The notes: generated from the sequence alone by a model not told the origin. 23,522 nt of DNA from Syntrophomonadaceae bacterium (GCA_007122565.1 SKTJ01000103.1:1-23522), one strand, 5' to 3'. Shown: positions 14,844-22,742, counted from the first letter of the stretch. Numbers and translations are program-made.

Positions 14844-15596
14844 ATGTCCCTGATCCAAACAATAATCGATCTGTTTTTCCCACCCCGGTGTCCTTTTTGC
14901 CAAAGTTTATTGATATCCGGCAATCCAGACGGAGAAGGGCTGCAGCCATGGGGCCGGAGCACTGTTGCTTTGGAGGGGATGCTCTGCTCCCGCTGTGCAG
15001 AGGAGCTGCCCTGGCTGGTCCACTGTTGCCTCCGCTGTGCCCGTCCGTTGACAGTGTTTGGTGATGACTGCCCGTACTGCCGCGAACACCCGGTTGCATT
15101 TGCCTATTGCTGCGCCCTGGGAAGTTATCAGGGAGCATTGCGGAAAACCCTGCACCGCTTCAAATACGGGGGGGAGAAAGGGCTGGCCATTCCCCTCGGC
15201 CGTTTGCTTGCAGCCCGCCTTGCAGATACACCCTGGTTTCCAAAAATGGATGTGCTGGTACCGGTCCCCCTCTCCGTGCAGCGCCAACGTACCCGGGGCT
15301 ATAACCAGGCGGCGCTTTTGGCGCAAACGGTGAGTCGTGAATTGGGCATCTCCAGTCAGGAGTTGCTGAAGCGTACCAGGGATACAGACAGCCAAACCAG
15401 CTTGGGTCGCCACGACCGCTGGGAGAATATATGCGGCGCTTTTCAAGAAAGTAATAACGGAGAAGGCAAACTTCAAGGAAGAAACGTTCTTCTGGTGGAT
15501 GATATCCTCACCTCCGGTGCCACCGCCCATGCCGCATCTCTGGCGCTCAAAGAGGCTGGAGCAGCCGAAGTCAGCGTGGCGGTAATTGCAAGGTAA
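14844..15596 (+). CDS. comFC: ComFC/GntX-type phosphoribosyltransferase-like protein
   Basis: The 250-residue protein has an N-terminal zinc-ribbon-like region with four CxxC pairs (16/19, 48/51, 62/65, 76/79) and a type I phosphoribosyltransferase fold ending in LLVDDILTSGATAH, the PRPP-binding loop. FKYGGEKG, PVPLSVQRQRTRGYNQA and a late Arg-rich segment are typical of ComF. In Bacillus it assists DNA uptake during competence; in other bacteria the role is less clear and may concern DNA recombination. No comFA neighbour is present. The ribosome binding site is weak (AAGG about 14 bases upstream). A heptamer array starts five bases after its stop. Confidence 0.9.
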   Translation: MSLIQTIIDLFFPPRCPFCQSLLISGNPDGEGLQPWGRSTVALEGMLCSRCAEELPWLVHCCLRCARPLTVFGDDCPYCREHPVAFAYCCALGSYQGALRKTLHRFKYGGEKGLAIPLGRLLAARLADTPWFPKMDVLVPVPLSVQRQRTRGYNQAALLAQTVSRELGISSQELLKRTRDTDSQTSLGRHDRWENICGAFQESNNGEGKLQGRNVLLVDDILTSGATAHAASLALKEAGAAEVSVAVIAR

Positions 15597-15600
15597 ATAC

Positions 15601-15642
15601 AAGAAGCAAGAACCAAGAGGCAAGAAGCATGAGGTAAGAAGA
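15601..15642. repeat. Six tandem heptamers after comFC
   Basis: Beginning five bases past the comFC stop are six consecutive 7-base units: AAGAAGC, AAGAACC, AAGAGGC, AAGAAGC, ATGAGGT, AAGAAGA. The consensus is AAGAAGC. The plus (coding) strand is purine-rich. Confidence 0.85.
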
Positions 15643-15735
15643 AAAAACAGGAAAAGCGAAACCAGAGTTCAAGCACAGTCTATATTTCAGCGCCAATCCG
15701 GGGTTTGCACCTAACGACCGGTGCAGAGGTGGTTA

Positions 15736-15835
15736 GTAGGGGCGGACGACCCTGTCCGCCCGAAATGTAGGGGAGCACAACCCTAAGGGGCATTCACGCT
15801 GGTGTTTCGTAGGGACAGCTGCCCACTGCTGCCCG
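15736..15835. repeat. GTAGGGGCGG-type palindromic elements
   Basis: GTAGGGGCGGAC opens a perfect eight-pair stem (GGGCGGAC 15740-15747 with GTCCGCCC 15754-15761). Two looser, similar units follow (GTAGGGGAGCACAACCC near 15767, GTAGGGACAGCTGCCC near 15810). Related copies occur at 16624, 20586, 20649 and 22640. The remainder of the spacer 15643-15870 shows nothing else. Confidence 0.75.
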
Positions 15836-15870
15836 ACACTAAGTTATAATATTGAATATACTGAGGATTG

Positions 15871-15910
15871 CCTACCTGCTACCCACTACCCAACTACCAG
15901 CTATCTACTG
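15871..15910. repeat. Pyrimidine-rich heptamer array before the rhomboid 3' end
   Basis: CCTACCTG, CTACCCA, CTACCCAA, CTACCAG and CTATCTA follow each other with a period of seven (two units have eight). The array ends four bases beyond the stop codon of the minus-strand rhomboid gene, so relative to that gene it is a purine-rich array just downstream of the stop. Confidence 0.8.
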
Positions 15911-15914
15911 TTTT

Positions 15915-16583
15915 TTACGCCAGCTTTCTCCTGATCACCGCTGTCAGGGCAAAAATAAAGCCGAAGACGAAGCCACCGATGTGCGCCCACCATGCCACGG
16001 TCTGAGCTCCGGCAGTTGTAAAAGAGACGTTTATGACCTGCAGGATAAACCAGATGAAGAGGAAGAGTGGTGCCGGGACGTAAGCGGTGGTGATGAAAAA
16101 AAAGATGGGAATAAGGGTGAGTACCCGCGCCCGGGGGAAGAATAGGAGATATGCCCCCAGGATACCGGCGATGGCTCCACTGGCACCAATGGTGGGTATG
16201 GTGGATTGGGGATTGCTGATAATATGGGCAATACTGCCCGCTGCCCCGGCGGCCAGGTAAAAAAGGAGATAACCGCCGTGACCGAGCCGATCTTCCACGT
16301 TATCACCGAAGACCCAGAGATATAGCATATTGCCCAGCAGGTGGAGCAAGCCGCCATGCAGAAAGGTTGATGTGATCAGAGGCGTTATGGCTTCAGTCAC
16401 ACTGCCCTGCAGCAGAGAAGTTATTAAATCACGGGGGATGATGCCACCCGCATAAAAAAGCTGGACCAGTTCGTTTTGCGTGAGATTTACCCCGTATAAG
16501 AATACAGCTATATTAATAAAAATAAGGGTAAAGTTCACATAAGGTGTGCGGCGTGGACGCACGCTGTCTTTCAGCGGTATCAT
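15915..16583 (-). CDS. Rhomboid family intramembrane serine protease
   Basis: The 222-residue integral membrane protein has six or so hydrophobic segments and the rhomboid motifs: HGGLLHLLGN (His76, His81, Asn85) in the second segment, GASG with catalytic Ser135, and AHIGGFVFG with His201 as the second dyad residue. Rhomboids cleave substrates within or near the membrane; its target is unknown. The frame is open to 16601, but AGGAG lies seven bases before ATG 16583, so that start is used. It is convergent with comFC across a repeat-filled spacer. A rather long loop between segments 1 and 2 (about 33-60) is usual for this bacterial type. Confidence 0.93.
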   Translation of the reverse strand: MIPLKDSVRPRRTPYVNFTLIFINIAVFLYGVNLTQNELVQLFYAGGIIPRDLITSLLQGSVTEAITPLITSTFLHGGLLHLLGNMLYLWVFGDNVEDRLGHGGYLLFYLAAGAAGSIAHIISNPQSTIPTIGASGAIAGILGAYLLFFPRARVLTLIPIFFFITTAYVPAPLFLFIWFILQVINVSFTTAGAQTVAWWAHIGGFVFGFIFALTAVIRRKLA

Positions 16584-16623
16584 ATTTCGGCTCCTGTCCA
16601 TTCCCCTATCCGACTTTTAAAAC

Positions 16624-16650
16624 GTAGGGGCGGGCGACTCTGTCCGCCCG
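16624..16650. repeat. GTAGGGGCGG-type palindrome upstream of the rhomboid and ksgA genes
   Basis: GTAGGGGCGGGCGACTCTGT followed by CCGCCCG is a variant of the 15736 element, with a stem GGGCGGGC/GTCCGCCC that includes a wobble pair. It sits between the divergently transcribed rhomboid and ksgA genes. Confidence 0.7.
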
Positions 16651-16703
16651 TAGCAATAAATGTTTTTTTACGGCTGTCAATGTTTTTATTGAGGTACGTG
16701 TAG

Positions 16704-16731
16704 TTGCAATATATGCTGTAACTATTATAAA
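16704..16731 (+). promoter_or_regulatory. Possible promoter of ksgA
   Basis: TTGCAA (16704-16709), a 16-base spacer and TATAAA (16726-16731) lie about 70 bases upstream of the ksgA ATG. Confidence 0.45.
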
Positions 16732-16801
16732 CAAAAGTGAAAATTTTACCAAGCAATCTTTTATGTTTTTTTGCGTATACATAACTTGAAGGGAAATTGC
16801 A

Positions 16802-17764
16802 ATGGACAATGATCAGGAACTAAAGACTAAAAATGAAAATGTACAAGCAACGCCGAACGGGGAAGGGAAGGTTACATCACCTTCTACCCTGCGGCAGATG
16901 CTGCGCGCAAGGGGACTCCATCCCCGACGTTCCCAGGGCCAGCATTTTCTTGTGGACGAGAATATCCTGAATAAGATTATTCAGGCGGCCGCCCTGAAAA
17001 ATGAGGATACGGTCGTTGATATTGGGGCAGGTCCAGGTGCCCTCTCCCTGGCTATCTCAAAGCAGGTTGCTGCGGTGATAGCTATTGAGCAGGACAGGGG
17101 ACTGGCAGCCTTTTTGCGGGAACAAAAAACCCTAAGAGGTCTGACAAATATGACCGTTATTGAGGGGGATGTGCGCCGCCTGGATTTGGAATCGCTCTGG
17201 AACGCAAGGCAAACGCAGGAAGACGGGGCAGCATTACCGGTAGATGCAGAGAAAAAACAGCAGATTAAGGTGGTGGCCAATCTTCCCTACTACCTTACCA
17301 CGCCCCTCCTGTTTAAGCTCCTGCAGGGACGTGACCGTCCGGCGCTCTTGGTCCTTATGGTACAATTTGAGGTGGCGCGACGTATTCTGGCCGACCCGGG
17401 CAGCAAGGATTATGGAACCGTTTCCGTACTCTGTCAATATTACTGTCACGGCCGCCTGCTCTTCAAAGTATCCCGTCATGTCTTTTATCCCAGGCCGGAG
17501 GTGGACTCGGCTGTGATTATGCTGGAGACGCTCCCCCACCCATCGGTTAGTGTCCCTGATGGAGCACTTTTCTGGGAGATTGTGCGCGGCGCTTTTCAAC
17601 AAAGAAGAAAAACAATCCTCAATGCCCTAATTGGCGTGGGAGAAGCAGGCCGGGAAGAATGGGAGCAGATGCTTGGTCAGGCCGGGGTTATGTCCACCCG
17701 CCGCGGGGAGACGCTAACACTGCAAGAATTTGCAAAGTTAGCAGAAATACTTTATAATAGATAG
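16802..17764 (+). CDS. rsmA: 16S rRNA (A1518/A1519) dimethyltransferase KsgA/RsmA
   Basis: KsgA dimethylates two adjacent adenines near the 3' end of 16S rRNA late in small-subunit assembly, using S-adenosylmethionine. The 320-residue protein shows the N-terminal SQGQHFLVDENIL, motif I VVDIGAGPGALS (71-82), the acidic IEQD, motif IV NLPYY (160-164), PGSKDYGTVSV, and FYPRPEVDSAV. A Gln/Lys-rich insertion precedes motif IV and there are about 30 extra N-terminal residues. GAAGGGA lies seven bases before ATG. In Bacillus ksgA is close to veg; the same order is seen here with a YkuK-like gene between. Confidence 0.96.
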   Translation: MDNDQELKTKNENVQATPNGEGKVTSPSTLRQMLRARGLHPRRSQGQHFLVDENILNKIIQAAALKNEDTVVDIGAGPGALSLAISKQVAAVIAIEQDRGLAAFLREQKTLRGLTNMTVIEGDVRRLDLESLWNARQTQEDGAALPVDAEKKQQIKVVANLPYYLTTPLLFKLLQGRDRPALLVLMVQFEVARRILADPGSKDYGTVSVLCQYYCHGRLLFKVSRHVFYPRPEVDSAVIMLETLPHPSVSVPDGALFWEIVRGAFQQRRKTILNALIGVGEAGREEWEQMLGQAGVMSTRRGETLTLQEFAKLAEILYNR

Positions 17765-17850
17765 TACATTGTCGCTTATTATCACTCCCTTGCAAACAAG
17801 GAGCGTGAAACAACGAGAAAGGTTATATAAAGAGGAAGAAGGCTTTTTAT

Positions 17851-18327
17851 ATGCTTTTTACCAGCCCTACCAGCGGGAAAATGACATTGCAGGAAACCTT
17901 TAATGAAATCGTCGATTTTGTCAGGGAAAAGCCTAAGGCAGAATACAAGCTCATTATTGGCAGTGATTCCCAAACACATCAGGATAAGGAAACCACCTTT
18001 GTTACTGCCATAATTATCCACCGTGTGGGCAAAGGCGGTCGCTATTTCTTTTACCGTGAGAAAAGACGCTTCCTGGAAAGTTTAAGGCAGCGTATTTTTT
18101 TTGAGGCTTCTCTCAGTCTGGATGTGGCCGGCCGTTTTTCCGAATTATTATCCGAAAACGGTCACGCCCATCTGAATGTGGAAATTCACCTTGATGTGGG
18201 AGAGGCGGGGGATACGAAAGAGCTCATCCGTGAAGTGGTGGGTATGGTCATTGGCAGTGGTTTTGATGCCCGTATCAAGCCCGATTCCTACGGGGCCAGT
18301 ACGGTAGCAGACAAGTATACAAAATAG
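17851..18327 (+). CDS. YkuK-like RNase H-fold protein (DUF458)
   Basis: The 158-residue product matches the DUF458/YkuK family (PF04308), which adopts an RNase H-like fold. Visible landmarks are IIGSDSQTH (a candidate active-site Asp), REVVGMVIGSGF and the ending KPDSYGASTVADKYTK. The biochemical role is not settled; nuclease activity is only a fold-based inference. A GAGGAAGAAGG stretch lies about nine bases ahead of the ATG. The gene is 86 bases from ksgA with no terminator visible, so it may be co-transcribed with it; it is followed by the strong veg promoter. Confidence 0.85.
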   Translation: MLFTSPTSGKMTLQETFNEIVDFVREKPKAEYKLIIGSDSQTHQDKETTFVTAIIIHRVGKGGRYFFYREKRRFLESLRQRIFFEASLSLDVAGRFSELLSENGHAHLNVEIHLDVGEAGDTKELIREVVGMVIGSGFDARIKPDSYGASTVADKYTK

Positions 18328-18426
18328 TTAAGAATGACTCCTGAATAGTATTATTGAAATAAAATGGTAAAAATAAGCGAAAATCATTGATAGTAAGGTT
18401 ATTTGGGTAATAATTAGCCGTTTTGC

Positions 18427-18455
18427 TTGACAAATCCCACATTTTATATTAAAAT
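18427..18455 (+). promoter_or_regulatory. Strong sigma-A promoter of veg
   Basis: A perfect TTGACA (18427-18432), a 17-base spacer and TAAAAT (18450-18455). The ATG of veg follows 21 bases after the -10 box, so the leader is very short. A strong veg promoter is also known from Bacillus subtilis. Confidence 0.8.
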
Positions 18456-18476
18456 ATAACATGAGGTGATGGCAGC

Positions 18477-18752
18477 ATGGCGATAAAAAATACCCTGGTT
18501 CAGATTCGCACGGAACTGGAGAGCCATGTGGGGGAACAGATCAGATTGCGGGCGAACCGGGGCAGGCGCAAGGCCTTCGAAAAAGTAGGGGTCTTGGAGA
18601 ATACGTATCCTTCTATTTTTGTAGTGCTTGTGGATGAAAAGACTTATCATCAGCGGTTTTCTTTTAGTTATGCTGATGTGCTAACGGAAACAGTGGAGTT
18701 GAGTCTTTGTCGCGCCGACAGAAAAACAGATGTTTGCGCTGTAGGAGAGTAG
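18477..18752 (+). CDS. veg: Veg family protein (DUF1021)
   Basis: The 91-residue product is a Veg family protein (PF06257): the N-terminal AIKNTLVQIRTELESHVGEQ is followed by a conserved basic GRRKAFEKVGVLENTYPSIF and FSYADVLTETVEL. In B. subtilis Veg is abundant in growing cells and stimulates biofilm gene expression, apparently by countering SinR. A SinR-like target is not visible here, so the role is inferred from family only. GAGGTG precedes the ATG. The gene is monocistronic: its own promoter lies immediately upstream and an intrinsic terminator downstream. Confidence 0.93.
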   Translation: MAIKNTLVQIRTELESHVGEQIRLRANRGRRKAFEKVGVLENTYPSIFVVLVDEKTYHQRFSFSYADVLTETVELSLCRADRKTDVCAVGE

Positions 18753-18787
18753 CCAGGCATAGCAGCATAAATATGGAAAAAATCACT

Positions 18788-18818
18788 CCCGTACTCTTAC
18801 GAGTAACGGGTTTTTTTT
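18788..18818 (+). terminator. Intrinsic terminator of veg
   Basis: CCCGTACTC (18788-18796) pairs with GAGTAACGGG (18801-18810), with one bulged A, around a TTAC loop, and eight T residues follow directly. Confidence 0.9.
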
Positions 18819-18899
18819 ATTGTACAGAAGTCAGTCATAATCCGTCCACTTTTCTAATATTTATAGGATCAGAAGGGCTTTGTCAAGGGAGGTATAGAG

Positions 18900-20504
18900 A
18901 TGGGACGGATGCCTTTAAAAGGGGATAAATTGGAGCTGCTTACCACGAATCTAAACTACAGAGTTATGGTGGGGGAAAGAGTCTCCCGCTATCCGTTGGA
19001 AAAGGAGCTGCTGATCGGAGAGGCACCACTGCGCAAAGAAGACCAGCCCCTGCCCCTCTACAATCTGGCTGCCTGGGTCAGTTTTGTTGCGGTGCAAATA
19101 ACGGGGCGGGACAGGGTTGAAATCAGAGGTGAGGTGGAAGGGAAAGCGTTCTTTGCCGGTGAGGGGGGAGCAAAGGAAATTTTCTTTGAGGAAGAGGAGT
19201 TTTTCCAGGAACTGAATATGCCTGGAGTCCAACCGGGAATGGAGGTAAACGGGCACGGCCGTATTTCCTATTTGGGGGAAGCGGGACCTCCCCTGGAGAC
19301 GGAAGATAAGTTGCTCTACCAGGTAAAAATCGAAGTGGAGGTCCTATTAACGGTTGTAGATGTTCAACAACTGGAAGTTGCTGTGGGAGCGAAAAACATC
19401 TCCCCGGAGAAGCTCGAGCGCCGGGTAATAATCGTTGAGGAGTTGCTGGAGGAGAAAGCTAACCCCTTGACGCTTACCAGTGAACTGGAATTCCTCGGAG
19501 AGCTTGATTATTTGAAAATCCTCTCCTATCACCTCGAAGATTTTAGCTGGGAAGAGGAAAAGGAAAAGGTTCATATTCAGGGGACCCTTGTAACATCGTA
19601 TTTTTACAGTACGGACACAGAGAATGGATTTAGGGAAAACAGGCAAATTTTCAAAGAGGTTATTACCCTTGATGGGCTGGAGGGTGCCCAGATCTCATTA
19701 TTCCCGGTAGTGGAATATGTGGTCGGTGAAATACTGGGTGAACAGGCGCGCCAGTTGGCCTATGTGGACCTTTTTATCCGGGTAACACGTAACGTACAGC
19801 AGGAAGTGCTCCTGAAGATCGAGGATGTGGAGACACACTGTGAATACCTGTTGTTGCCACGTGCTGCCGGGGTGACGTCGGAAGGCATGGAAATCGTAAA
19901 ACGGATTGATTTGCCTTATCCCAGGGAGATCGCGGCCGGCCTGGCCCGCTTGCGTGATCTGCAAGCCCAAGTGGAAGACGACGGTGTGGCTGTTTCCGGA
20001 ATTCTGGAGCGGTATATATATTACATCCCTGAAGCAGAAGCACAACCAGAAGCAGATATGGATATGGATATGGCCGAAGAAATGGACCAGGAAACAGTAA
20101 CAGAAAAGGAGGAGAAGTGGCCACACAGTTTGAAAGTTGAGGAATTGTTCCAGTATCACTTACACTTGCCGGGAGTGCGGGCCGGAGACGAGGCCCTGAT
20201 CTATTCCAAAACGGGTAAGTGTGAGTTTGCTCCCGCGGAGGAGGTAACCCTGGGCGTCACCCACGCTGTGCTGGAGGTAAAAGTGCGGCAAGTGGATGAG
20301 CAGGCCGTCGTGGTACCTTCACGGGTACCCCCTGGAACAAGCATGGTAATCTATGCTGTGAAAAAAGGGGATAACCTGCTTAAAATCTCGCGCAGCTACG
20401 GCGTTCAGGCTGCAGATGTGGCGGAGAGCAATGGATTGACTGAGGATGAACTCCTGCAGGTAGGGCAAAAACTGCTTATTCCCCTCATGCTTTACCGGCG
20501 CTGA
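18900..20504 (+). CDS. SPOCS- and LysM-domain spore coat protein, SipL-like
   Basis: The 534-residue protein carries repeated SPOCS (DUF3794) domains, roughly residues 25-160, 195-315 and 345-470, and a C-terminal LysM domain (about 480-530; YAVKKGDNLLKISRSYGV and SNGLTEDELLQVGQKLLIP). This architecture is that of SipL of Clostridioides, which binds SpoIVA and builds the spore coat base. A strongly acidic insert with a repeated Met-Asp motif (about 378-406) splits the third SPOCS domain. AAGGGAGGT lies just before the ATG. A mother-cell sigma-E promoter is expected; GTCATAA (18834-18840) is at a plausible -35 position but the -10 is poor. The cytoplasmic (mother-cell) location means LysM probably binds protein rather than wall. 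Confidence 0.9.
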   Translation: MGRMPLKGDKLELLTTNLNYRVMVGERVSRYPLEKELLIGEAPLRKEDQPLPLYNLAAWVSFVAVQITGRDRVEIRGEVEGKAFFAGEGGAKEIFFEEEEFFQELNMPGVQPGMEVNGHGRISYLGEAGPPLETEDKLLYQVKIEVEVLLTVVDVQQLEVAVGAKNISPEKLERRVIIVEELLEEKANPLTLTSELEFLGELDYLKILSYHLEDFSWEEEKEKVHIQGTLVTSYFYSTDTENGFRENRQIFKEVITLDGLEGAQISLFPVVEYVVGEILGEQARQLAYVDLFIRVTRNVQQEVLLKIEDVETHCEYLLLPRAAGVTSEGMEIVKRIDLPYPREIAAGLARLRDLQAQVEDDGVAVSGILERYIYYIPEAEAQPEADMDMDMAEEMDQETVTEKEEKWPHSLKVEELFQYHLHLPGVRAGDEALIYSKTGKCEFAPAEEVTLGVTHAVLEVKVRQVDEQAVVVPSRVPPGTSMVIYAVKKGDNLLKISRSYGVQAADVAESNGLTEDELLQVGQKLLIPLMLYRR

Positions 20505-20514
20505 TAGCGTAGCA

Positions 20515-20549
20515 GGCAAGGGGTAGTAGGTAGTAAAGGCAGGGGTCAG
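20515..20549. repeat. Heptamer array after the SipL-like gene
   Basis: GGCAAGG, GGTAGTA, GGTAGTA, AAGGCAG and GGGTCAG follow with period seven, starting ten bases after the stop. The plus (coding) strand is purine-rich. Its GGTAGTA unit is close to the reverse complement of the CTACCCA unit at 15879. Confidence 0.75.
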
Positions 20550-20585
20550 GAATGGCAAAAGGAAACTACAAGACATTTTACCGAA

Positions 20586-20672
20586 GGGGCGGGTCTCTGT
20601 ACCCGCCCGCGGTTTTATACTAATGAATGGTGTAGATGGTTTTGTAGCAGGGCGGTTGCCCCTAGCCGTCCG
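20586..20672. repeat. Two GGGGCGG-type palindromes
   Basis: A perfect eight-pair stem GGGCGGGT (20587-20594) with ACCCGCCC (20601-20608) around CTCTGT, and a degenerate copy at 20649-20672 (GCAGGGCGGTTGCCCC then CCGTCCG). They are members of the family at 15736. Confidence 0.7.
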
Positions 20673-20692
20673 TTAAATTTGGGATAACCAAT

Positions 20693-20766
20693 AATGGGAC
20701 AAGGGACCTGTCCCCTTGTCCCATTTCGAGAACTGTCCCCTGTCAGGGGACAGTTCTCTATTTTTT
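20693..20766 (+). terminator. Twin hairpins with T-run, terminator-like
   Basis: The first inverted repeat (20693-20725) pairs AATGGGACAAGGGA with TCCCCTTGTCCCATT. The second is a 31-base palindrome (20728-20758), with GAGAACTGTCCCCTG and its exact complement around one T, followed by TATTTTTT. Together they look like an intrinsic terminator for the SipL-like gene or a dispersed repeat. Confidence 0.6.
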
Positions 20767-20874
20767 GAAACGTCCTATCTCTTGACACACTCCGGCAGGA
20801 AAGGTATTATTTCTTTATTATAACCTATGGCATTAATAACCTTGCTGCGTGGGAAAAGAGGAGGGATTCTGTTG

Positions 20875-22074
20875 GTGAGAAAAACGGTTGAAGAAATTAA
20901 CGCAAAAATTAAAGCCGGCAAAGCGGTTGTGGTTACGGCCGAAGAGCTGATCCCCATGGTCCGGGAGCAGGGATCTGAAGAGACGGCACAAAACGTTGAT
21001 GTGATCACCACGGGAACGTTTGGTCCAATGTGCTCTTCCGGTGCGTTCATAAACCTGGGACATCCGGTACCGCGCATGCGCATGACCAAAGTGCAGCTAA
21101 ACGGAGTGGAAGCGTACGCCGGTGTGGCGGCTGTTGATGCTTACCTGGGAGCGACCCAGATTCCCGAAACAGACCCGGCTAACAAGAATTTCCCCGGTGA
21201 GTTCAATTACGGTGGTGGACATGTTCTCGAAGACCTGGTAGCTGGCAAAGAAGTGCTCCTGGAGGCAACTTCGTACGGCACCGACTGTTACCCGCGTAAG
21301 AAACTGGAGAAGATGATCCGTCTGGAGGATCTGCCTCAGGCATTCCTCTTCAACCCCCGTAATGCCTACCAGAACTATAACGTGGCCGTAAACCTCTCCG
21401 ACCAGACTCTTTATACCTATATGGGTATTCTCAAACCAAACATGGGGAATGCGAACTTTAGCACTGCCGGGCAGCTTTCTCCCCTTTTCAACGACCCTTA
21501 TTACCGGACCATCGGACCGGGAACGAAGATATTTTTAGGCGGCGGTGTTGGTTTTGTGAGCTGGCATGGGACCCAGCATAATCCAGGGGCGCCCCGCGAT
21601 GAAAATGGTATTCCCGCCTCCCCTGCCGGCACTCTGGCAGTAATTGGAGACTTAAAGCAGATGTCGCCTCGCTGGTTACGGGGGATTTCATATCTTGGCT
21701 ATGGTGTTTCCCTCATGGTAGGCCTGGGAATTCCCATCCCCGTGCTGGATGAGGATGTGGTCAAGTTTGCTGCTGTGAGCGACGACGAAATTTTTGCGCC
21801 TGTGGTGGATTACAGTGAATCTTATCCCCAGGGTTTGGGACAAGTCCTGGAGAAGGTAAGCTACGCCGCATTGCGCAGTGGTGAAATAACTGTAAACGGC
21901 AAGGTGGTTCCTACAGCCCCCCTGTCCAGTTATTATGGCGCCAGGCAGATTGCCGCAGCTTTGAAGGAATGGATCCGGAAAGGGGAATTCCTGCTTACCG
22001 CTCCGGCCTTTAACATTCCCTGTACAGGCGGTAATCCCGATTACGGGAACTTGGGTTTTCAATCAGGGTCCTGA
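20875..22074 (+). CDS. Homocysteine biosynthesis protein (DUF39, COG1900)
   Basis: The 399-residue protein belongs to the DUF39/HcyBio family (PF01837), which with its ferredoxin partner converts aspartate semialdehyde and sulfide to homocysteine in methanogens and other anaerobes. Visible are GTFGPMCSSGAF (Cys53) and ATSYGTDCYP (Cys138); these correspond to the two conserved Cys of the archaeal enzyme (about 54 and 131), the latter reported to carry a persulfide. Also visible is GGGVGFVSWHGTQHNPGAPRD. The frame is open to 20827, but GAGGAGG (20858-20864) favours GTG 20875 or TTG 20872. The ferredoxin gene follows 69 bases later, with a small GC hairpin (22095-22113) between. Confidence 0.92.
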   Translation: MRKTVEEINAKIKAGKAVVVTAEELIPMVREQGSEETAQNVDVITTGTFGPMCSSGAFINLGHPVPRMRMTKVQLNGVEAYAGVAAVDAYLGATQIPETDPANKNFPGEFNYGGGHVLEDLVAGKEVLLEATSYGTDCYPRKKLEKMIRLEDLPQAFLFNPRNAYQNYNVAVNLSDQTLYTYMGILKPNMGNANFSTAGQLSPLFNDPYYRTIGPGTKIFLGGGVGFVSWHGTQHNPGAPRDENGIPASPAGTLAVIGDLKQMSPRWLRGISYLGYGVSLMVGLGIPIPVLDEDVVKFAAVSDDEIFAPVVDYSESYPQGLGQVLEKVSYAALRSGEITVNGKVVPTAPLSSYYGARQIAAALKEWIRKGEFLLTAPAFNIPCTGGNPDYGNLGFQSGS

Positions 22075-22143
22075 GGGAATACAGTGTGTTAAATCGGGGG
22101 CTAAACTGCCCCGCTGCAATTTTAGAAGGGGGTGTCACCGCTG

Positions 22144-22548
22144 ATGAAAGAAAAAATGGTGCTCTATTTTCCCTCAACCACAACGGAGCAACCCTTTATT
22201 TATTACCTGATTAAAGATTTCAACCTATTGATTAATATCATGAAGGCCAACATTAACCCCCGTAAGGAGGGGCGTATGGTTGTGGAGATCAGCGGCGAAC
22301 AGGCAGACTTCGCAGCAGGCCTTGAATTTATCCAGGCACGGGGTGTTAAAGTGTTCCCGCTGGAGCAGGAGATTGTCTGGTTGGAGGAGCGTTGCACCCA
22401 TTGTGGCGCTTGCACGGTAATCTGTCCCGTGGATGCCCTGGAACTGGACCGGGAGACGATGAAGATAAATTTCAGCGGCGAAAAATGTGTTGTCTGCGAA
22501 CACTGCATCAAAACCTGTCCAGCCCGGGCCATGGAGGCAAGGTACTAG
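22144..22548 (+). CDS. NIL domain plus two-[4Fe-4S] ferredoxin
   Basis: The 134-residue protein consists of an N-terminal NIL domain (about 1-75) and a bacterial-type ferredoxin with two CxxCxxC...CP clusters (Cys84/87/90/94 and Cys115/118/121/125). This is the partner of DUF39 in homocysteine synthesis, where it is thought to supply electrons or sulfur transfer. The in-frame GTG at 22132 is disfavoured: AGAAGGGGGTG lies nine bases before ATG 22144. It follows the DUF39 gene on the same strand and is likely co-transcribed. A long heptamer array starts four to five bases beyond the stop. Confidence 0.92.
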   Translation: MKEKMVLYFPSTTTEQPFIYYLIKDFNLLINIMKANINPRKEGRMVVEISGEQADFAAGLEFIQARGVKVFPLEQEIVWLEERCTHCGACTVICPVDALELDRETMKINFSGEKCVVCEHCIKTCPARAMEARY

Positions 22549-22552
22549 AATC

Positions 22553-22620
<68 letters not shown>

Positions 22621-22639
22621 AGGTATTGATACCGTACAA

Positions 22640-22662
22640 GGGGCGGACGACGTGTCCCTTTA
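22640..22662. repeat. Degenerate GGGGCGGAC element
   Basis: GGGGCGGACGACGTGTCCC resembles the 15736 palindrome but the right arm is decayed after GTCC. Confidence 0.5.
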
Positions 22663-22694
22663 AGGAACCGGTGTATCGTTGTCTTGCACCCTGG

Positions 22695-22715
22695 CTTTCG
22701 ACTTTTGAAATTCGA
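22695..22715. repeat. Pyrimidine-leaning heptamer array before the UPF0280 gene
   Basis: CTTTCGA, CTTTTGA and AATTCGA in register, ending 14 bases before the AAGGGAGG of the UPF0280 gene. They are the reverse complement of the GAAAGTC units found at 23502, at the far end of that gene. Confidence 0.7.
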
Positions 22716-22742
22716 CTGTTTTCCAAGGGAGGCGCTTGATCA

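Noticed and set aside
14907..15623. Minus-strand frame of 238 codons opposite comFC
   Set aside because: ComFC on the plus strand has intact zinc and PRPP motifs; the antisense product has none, and its N-terminus is made from the heptamer array.
20827..20874. Upstream ATG 20827 as the start of the DUF39 protein
   Set aside because: The extra 16 residues are not family-like and the SD lies inside them, pointing to GTG 20875 or TTG 20872.
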